Shown in pieces: positions 5,839 to 9,533 of a stretch of DNA of 9,533 bases. Within the stretch, counting starts at the first letter, position 1. The number at the start of each line of letters is the position of its first letter. The translations under genes were made by a program, and so were the position numbers. This DNA is from Thermaceae bacterium (GTDB taxonomy: Bacteria > Deinococcota > Deinococci > Deinococcales > Marinithermaceae), in the NCBI GenBank assembly GCA_027023115.1, contig JALVWZ010000261.1, positions 1-9,533 on the forward strand, in the 5' to 3' direction. The notes under the pieces were generated by a model. It saw only the letters and a program-made list of their open reading frames with translations. It did not search any database and was not told where the DNA came from.

Positions 5839-7799
5839 CCCCGGTGCTGATGGTCCAGGGCGCCACCTCGAGCGCCGGCAAGAGCCTGCTGGTCACCGCG
5901 CTGGCCCGCTGGTTCGCCCGCCGGGGGGTGCGTGTGGCCCCCTTCAAGGCCCAGAACATGTCGAACCACGCTCGCGTGGCCGCCGGTGGCGAGCTGGGCA
6001 GCGCCCAGTACCTGCAAGCGCTGGCCGCCGGCGTCGAACCGGAGGTGCGCATGAACCCGGTTCTGCTCAAGCCCGAGGCGGATACCCGCAGCCAAGTGGT
6101 GCTGCTGGGCCGGGTGGACCGCGAACTCTCCCGGCTGCCCTGGACCGAGCGCAAGCCGCGGCTGTGGCCGGCGGTACGGGAGAGCCTGCGGGCGCTGCGC
6201 GAAGAGTACGAGCTGGTGATAGCCGAGGGGGCCGGCAGCCCCGCCGAGGTCAACCTGCGTGCCGGCGACGTCGTCAACATGGCCGTCGCCCGCGAAGCGG
6301 GGGCGGCGGTGCTGCTGGTGGCCGATATCGACCGCGGCGGCGCGTTCGCCCACCTCTGGGGAACCTGGAGCCTGCTGGCGGAAGGCGAGCGGCAACTGGT
6401 GCGCGGCTTCGTGCTCAACAAGTTCCGGGGCGACGCCGGCCTGCTGGCGCCCGCTCCCGAGCTGCTCGAGCGCTGGACCGGTGTTCCCACCCTAGGAGTG
6501 CTCCCCTACCTGCGGCACCGTCTGCCCGACGAGGACGCGCCCCTGCTGGGCACGGCCGGCGGCGGCGCGGGGCCGCGGGTGGTAATCGTCGCCTACCCCT
6601 ACGCCTCCAACCTCGACGAGTTCTGGCCGCTGGGGGAGCTGGCCCGGGTAGAGATCACCCGTGACCCGAACCGGCTCGAGGCCGCCAACCTGGTAATCCT
6701 GCCGGGCTCCAAGCACGTCGCCGCCAGCGCCGCCTGGCTGGCGGAGAGCGGCATGGACCGCGCGGTAAAGGAATACGCCGCGAGCGGAAAACCAGTCCTG
6801 GGCGTTTGCGGCGGCCTGCAACTACTGGGGCAGCGGGTACGCGACCCCGCCGGGGTCGAGGGAGAGGCCCGGGGGCTGGGCCTGTTGGAGATAGAAACGA
6901 CGCTTGACCCGGGCAAGACGGTGCGCCGCACCCGGGCGCGCTTCGGCGGGCTCTCCGGCTACTGGGCGGCGATCGCGGGCTTGGAGGTGGCAGGTTACGA
7001 GATCCACCACGGCCGTTCCCGCGCCAGCGGCGAAACCCGCGCGGTAATGCCAAACGGGCTCGCCTACTCCCGCGGTAACGTGCTGGGCGTCTACCTGCAC
7101 GGCCTCTTCGAGGATCCGGCGCTGCAACGGACCCTCTTCGGGCGCGCCGCCAGCCTGGAAGCCGAGTTCGACCGCCTGGCGGACGCGCTCGACGAACACC
7201 TGAACATGAGCTACGTTGCCGCGCTGGCCGGCTCCTCGCGGCCGGCGGCGGCCGGCGACCGGGTCGAGCCGCCCGCGCCGCCAACGCCGGCGCGTCTGAT
7301 TTTCTACACCGGCGGGGCCCGCGCCGGCAAGAGCGCGGCGGCGCTGGCGCGGGCGCGGGCGCTGGGAGAAGACGAGGTCAGCTTCATCGCCACCGCCCGC
7401 GCGGACGACGAAGAGATGGCGCGGCGCATCGAGGCGCACCGCGACGAGCGCCCGGCGGCCTGGGAGACCATCGAAGAACCGCGCGACGCGGCGGCGGCGC
7501 TCGGGCGGGCGGCCCACGAGGTGGTCGTGCTCGACTGCCTGACGCTGCTGGTGAGCAACCTGCTGTTGGAGGGAGGCGAGGAAGCGGTGCGGGCCGGGGT
7601 AAGCGGCCTGCTCGAGGCTTGGCGAAAGAGCGGCAAGACGCTAATCGTGGTCAGCAACGAGGTGGGGATGGGCATCGTGCCCGAAAATGCCCTGGCGCGC
7701 CGCTACCGCGACCTGCTCGGCTGGGCCAACCGCACCCTGGCGGCGGCGGCCGACGAGGCGTGGCTGGTCGTGGCCGGCAGGCAGATACCGCTTCCCTGA
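5823..7799 (+). CDS. cobQ: CobQ-CobU fusion: cobyric acid synthase plus cobinamide kinase/GTase
   Basis: A single 658-residue frame holding two cobalamin enzymes. Residues 1 to about 468 are CobQ/CbiP (amidation of side chains b, d, e and g to adenosylcobyric acid): MVQGATSSAGKS P-loop (10-21), FKAQNMSNH, NPVLLKP, EGAGSPAEVNL, VADIDRGGAFAHL, LNKFRGD, then a glutamine amidotransferase domain with Cys329 (GVCGGLQLLG) and His426 (GVYLHGLF). An Ala/Pro-rich linker (about 469-490) leads to CobU/CobP, which makes AdoCbi phosphate and AdoCbi-GDP: GGARAGKS (497-504), FIATARADDEEM, His539 (EAHRDERP; the residue guanylylated in CobU), VVLDCLTLLVSN, VVSNEVGMGIVPE and VVAGRQIPLP at the end. Between codon 463 and the CobU P-loop there is no in-frame ATG, GTG or TTG, so CobU is not made separately unless CTG 7296 is used. 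The ATG at 5823 has GGAGG unusually close (1-base gap); homologues start similarly. Confidence 0.95.
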   Translation: MAPRLAPVLMVQGATSSAGKSLLVTALARWFARRGVRVAPFKAQNMSNHARVAAGGELGSAQYLQALAAGVEPEVRMNPVLLKPEADTRSQVVLLGRVDRELSRLPWTERKPRLWPAVRESLRALREEYELVIAEGAGSPAEVNLRAGDVVNMAVAREAGAAVLLVADIDRGGAFAHLWGTWSLLAEGERQLVRGFVLNKFRGDAGLLAPAPELLERWTGVPTLGVLPYLRHRLPDEDAPLLGTAGGGAGPRVVIVAYPYASNLDEFWPLGELARVEITRDPNRLEAANLVILPGSKHVAASAAWLAESGMDRAVKEYAASGKPVLGVCGGLQLLGQRVRDPAGVEGEARGLGLLEIETTLDPGKTVRRTRARFGGLSGYWAAIAGLEVAGYEIHHGRSRASGETRAVMPNGLAYSRGNVLGVYLHGLFEDPALQRTLFGRAASLEAEFDRLADALDEHLNMSYVAALAGSSRPAAAGDRVEPPAPPTPARLIFYTGGARAGKSAAALARARALGEDEVSFIATARADDEEMARRIEAHRDERPAAWETIEEPRDAAAALGRAAHEVVVLDCLTLLVSNLLLEGGEEAVRAGVSGLLEAWRKSGKTLIVVSNEVGMGIVPENALARRYRDLLGWANRTLAAAADEAWLVVAGRQIPLP

Positions 7800-7812
7800 A
7801 CCCCAGGGGTAG

Positions 7813-7818
7813 TAGGCT
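7813..7818 (+). promoter_or_regulatory. Candidate -10 box (TAGGCT) before the acetyltransferase gene
   Basis: TAGGCT again matches TANNNT, 9 bases before the ATG at 7828, in a gene with no Shine-Dalgarno. The 28-base gap after the cobQ-cobU stop is the longest on the plus strand of the window, so a separate short-leader promoter is possible. The expected -35 position (around 7791) lacks a good TTGACA, which keeps confidence low. Confidence 0.3.
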
Positions 7819-7827
7819 TGTCTTAGA

Positions 7828-8379
7828 ATGCGCCTTCCCAGCGAACTAGCCAGCGAACGGCTGCAACTGCGCCCGGCCGGGCGCGACGACGCCGAGTTCT
7901 TCTTTGCAATGTTCTCCGACCCCGAGGTGGTCCGCTTCCTTAGCTTCAAACCTATCACCGAACCGCAGCAGGCCCGTGCCATGGTGGAACACCTGGCCTC
8001 GGCCTGGGAACGTGGCGGCGGCGACCTGGCCGCCGCCAAGCAGGGCTACATCTACCTGATAGCCGACGGCGCCGGCCCGGTCGGCAGCCTGGGCGTGCGC
8101 AAGGAGATCTACGGTTACGAACTCAGTTACTCGCTGGCCCGCTCCGCCTGGGGGCGCGGCTACATGCCCGAGGCGGTAAGGGCGATCAGCGAGTGGCTCC
8201 TGGCGAACGGCGCCTGGCGCGTGTTCGCCACCTGCCACGTGGACAACGTGGGTTCACAACGCACCCTCGAGAAAGCGGGCTTCGAACGCGAGGGCCGCAT
8301 GCGCCGCTACTTCACCTTCCCCAACCTGGGCCCCGACCCGGCCGACGGCTACCTCTACGCCCGCGTAAGAGAGGAGTAG
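7828..8379 (+). CDS. GNAT family N-acetyltransferase (RimJ/RimL-like)
   Basis: A 183-residue acetyl-CoA-dependent N-acetyltransferase of the Acetyltransf_3 (RimJ/RimL) type. The order is typical: SERLQLRPAGRDDAEFFF (9-26) at the amino end, FSDPEVVRFL (29-38), the core strand ending GSLGVRKEIYGYELSYSL (86-103), the acetyl-CoA pyrophosphate loop SAWGRGYMPEA (106-116), and the distal NVGSQRTLEKAGFEREGRMRR (140-160) with the usual Asn and Ser-x-Arg. The substrate is unknown: ribosomal protein amino terminus, another protein, or a small molecule are all possible. It is on the same strand as the B12 operon but is not a known B12 gene. A strong terminator follows 13 bases after its stop. The start at 7828 is the first codon giving a sensible amino end; no ribosome binding site is visible. 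Confidence 0.88.
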   Translation: MRLPSELASERLQLRPAGRDDAEFFFAMFSDPEVVRFLSFKPITEPQQARAMVEHLASAWERGGGDLAAAKQGYIYLIADGAGPVGSLGVRKEIYGYELSYSLARSAWGRGYMPEAVRAISEWLLANGAWRVFATCHVDNVGSQRTLEKAGFEREGRMRRYFTFPNLGPDPADGYLYARVREE

Positions 8380-8392
8380 CCCGGCTGGTAGG

Positions 8393-8419
8393 AAAAAGGA
8401 GCGCATCGCGCTCCTTTTT
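8393..8419. terminator. Bidirectional intrinsic terminator between convergent genes
   Basis: A perfect 12-bp inverted repeat, AAAAAGGAGCGC (8393-8404) and GCGCTCCTTTTT (8408-8419), surrounds a 3-base ATC loop. Five T close the stem on the plus strand and, by symmetry, five T on the minus strand, so it can end transcription from both sides. It lies 13 bases after the acetyltransferase stop and 23 bases past the end of the minus-strand permease gene, exactly where convergent transcripts meet. Confidence 0.9.
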
Positions 8420-8442
8420 GAAACGAATCAGGACGACGAGCG

Positions 8443-9273
8443 TCAGCCCTTCAGGCTCCCCAGCGTCAGGCCGCGGATGAAGTACTTCTGCGCCGCCAGG
8501 AAGACGATAATCGGCGGAATGGTAGCCAGGGAGAGCCCCGCCATGAGAACGGTCCACTCGGTGGAGAACTGGGTGTTGAAGACCGCCAGGCCCACCGTGA
8601 TCGGCCGCATGGTGATGGAGTTGGTAGCCACCAAGGGCCAGAGGAAGCTGTTCCAGCCGGCCAGGAAGGTAAACGTGCCCAGCGTGGCCAGCGCCGGCGC
8701 CGCCAGCGGCAGGGCCACCTTCCAGTAGATCTGCCAGGGGGTGGCCCCGTCTATCAGGGCCGCCTCTTCCAGTTCCCTAGGTAGCGAGATGAAGTTCTGG
8801 CGCATCAGGAAGATGGCGAAGGCGTCGAAGAGGCCCGGCAGGATGAGGGCGTAGTAGGTATCGATCCAGCCTATCTTGCTGAGAATGACGAACAGCGGGA
8901 TTATCAGCACGTGGGCCGGAATCATCAGCGTGATCAACGAGAGCAGGAACATCGCGTCCTTGCCCTTCCAACGAAAGCGGGCAAAGGCGTACCCCGCCAT
9001 GGCCCCGCTGGTGAGGTTCAAGAACGTGAGCCCGAGGGCGATTATCAACGAGTTGAGATACCAGCGGCCGAAGGGCACCGCGGTCAGGACGCGCTTGTAG
9101 TTCTCCCAGTGCAGATGGTGCGGCCAGAGCTGGATGGGCAGGTCGAAGAGCGAACCCGGTTCCTTGAAGCTGGTGGATATCATCCACAAGAAGGGCACCA
9201 GCATGGTCAGTCCACCCACTAGCAACACCGTGAAGATAATGGCGTCGGCGATTCTTTGTTTGCGTTTATGCAT
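8443..9273 (-). CDS. Carbohydrate ABC transporter permease, MalG/UgpE type
   Basis: A 276-residue inner-membrane permease subunit of a binding-protein-dependent importer, most likely for a sugar or polyol. Hydrophobic segments at about 9-31, 73-97, 107-131, 140-157, 194-216 and 241-262 give the six membrane spans typical of MalG-like subunits. The cytoplasmic EAA loop that docks on the ATPase reads EEAALIDGATPWQIYWKVALP (169-189) and holds the conserved Glu-Ala-Ala, Gly and Pro. Other family marks are FLWMISTSFK near the amino end, AGYAFARFRWKG (93-104) and the carboxy end AAQKYFIRGLTLGSLKG, which is typical of this group. ATG 9273 has a strong ribosome binding site 5 bases upstream. It lies downstream of a MalF-type permease on the same strand. 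Substrate cannot be read from the permease alone; the binding protein gene is outside the window. Confidence 0.94.
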   Translation of the reverse strand: MHKRKQRIADAIIFTVLLVGGLTMLVPFLWMISTSFKEPGSLFDLPIQLWPHHLHWENYKRVLTAVPFGRWYLNSLIIALGLTFLNLTSGAMAGYAFARFRWKGKDAMFLLSLITLMIPAHVLIIPLFVILSKIGWIDTYYALILPGLFDAFAIFLMRQNFISLPRELEEAALIDGATPWQIYWKVALPLAAPALATLGTFTFLAGWNSFLWPLVATNSITMRPITVGLAVFNTQFSTEWTVLMAGLSLATIPPIIVFLAAQKYFIRGLTLGSLKG

Positions 9274-9278
9274 AGCCG

Positions 9279-9285
9279 CCCTCCC
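9279..9285 (-). promoter_or_regulatory. Ribosome binding site of the MalG-type permease
   Basis: On the minus strand GGGAGGG stands 5 bases before ATG 9273, confirming that start. The rest of the 66-base gap between the two permease genes (9274-9339) shows no clear hairpin or promoter, so the two genes are probably on one transcript. Confidence 0.7.
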
Positions 9286-9339
9286 GAACGCGCGTGATTG
9301 AAGAGGATTGCAACCGAAAAGACACGTGCTTCACCCCGT

Positions 9340-9533
9340 TCACGCCTCCTCCCAGACCCAGCGCTTGCGCAGCTGCCACTGGATGACGGTCAGGCCGAAG
9401 AGGAGTAGGAATAGCAGCCAGGCGATGGCCGAGGCGTAGCCCATGTCGGGCGGGAAGATGCCGAACGCCTTTTGGTACAGGTAGAAGAGCAAGACGTTGG
9501 TGGAATCAAGGGGTCCGCCGCCGGTCATCACGT
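9340..9533 (-). CDS. Carbohydrate ABC transporter permease, MalF/UgpA type (partial, 3' end)
   Basis: The carboxy-terminal roughly 64 codons of a second permease, cut by the right edge of the window; the stop is TGA at 9342-9340. The visible part reads MTGGGPLDSTNVLLFYLYQ, then AFGIFPPDMGYASAIAWLLFL and a last hydrophobic segment followed by a basic and Trp-rich tail (LRKRWVWEE). The TGGGP..ST motif, the (Y/F)-x-x-x-F stretch and GYASA are the standard end of MalF/UgpA-like subunits, which pair with the MalG-like subunit encoded next. The EAA loop and amino end lie outside the window. The frame is open to the edge, so this is truncation by the window and not a pseudogene. Confidence 0.92.
   Translation of the reverse strand, partial: VMTGGGPLDSTNVLLFYLYQKAFGIFPPDMGYASAIAWLLFLLLFGLTVIQWQLRKRWVWEEA

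Noticed and set aside
5765..6490. Minus-strand open frame opposite cobQ
   Set aside because: It is Ser/Arg/Pro-rich low-complexity translation with no motif, antisense to the conserved CobQ P-loop domain.
9274..9339. Promoter between the two permease genes
   Set aside because: The minus strand has a TTGCAA-like hexamer but no matching -10 at normal spacing; gene order favours a single transcript from upstream.
1..9533. CRISPR array, tRNA, rRNA, insertion sequence or attachment site
   Set aside because: No regularly spaced repeats, cloverleaf-like segments, transposase motifs or flanking terminal repeats were seen on either strand.

Overview
This is a high-GC bacterial window (sampled 60-base lines run from about 52% to 80% G+C) dominated by a compact plus-strand cobalamin (vitamin B12) operon. 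A plus-strand acetyltransferase gene follows it, and then a convergent minus-strand sugar-type ABC transporter operon that runs off the right edge. GC-rich codon use, heavy gene overlap, two genes lacking a Shine-Dalgarno but preceded by a TANNNT box, and the style of the proteins fit Deinococcota, probably a Thermales relative. That placement is inference; no phylogenetic marker is present.

Layout. Positions 1-64 hold the last codons of an unidentified gene, overlapped by cobO (corrinoid adenosyltransferase). Next come a maspardin-like alpha/beta hydrolase, cobB/cbiA (cobyrinate a,c-diamide synthase), cbiB (adenosylcobinamide-phosphate synthase, membrane; true start is a TTG at 2737), a CobD/CobC-type PLP enzyme (threonine-phosphate decarboxylase), a DUF3800 protein, a CobC-type histidine phosphatase, and one reading frame encoding a CobQ-CobU fusion (adenosylcobyrate synthase plus adenosylcobinamide kinase/guanylyltransferase). 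Most junctions overlap or are separated by only 1-2 bases, so these genes are almost certainly co-transcribed. A GNAT acetyltransferase follows after 28 bases. A perfect 12-bp hairpin flanked by A and T runs then separates it from two minus-strand ABC permease genes of the MalG and MalF types, the second cut by the window end.

How the genes work together. CobB amidates the a and c side chains, CobO adenosylates cobalt, and the CobQ half amidates the remaining four side chains. The PLP enzyme makes aminopropanol phosphate, CbiB attaches it, and the CobU half phosphorylates and guanylylates the product to AdoCbi-GDP. CobC removes phosphate from alpha-ribazole phosphate or from cobalamin phosphate. 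The final joining enzymes CobS and CobT are not in the window. The DUF3800 protein and the alpha/beta hydrolase have no assigned B12 role.

The most notable observations are the CobQ-CobU fusion, which has no usable start codon for a separate CobU; the DUF3800 putative nuclease-fold protein locked into the operon by overlaps on both sides; the hydrolase in the pathway cluster; and a G+C dip across cobB-cbiB-cobD suggesting a mosaic history.
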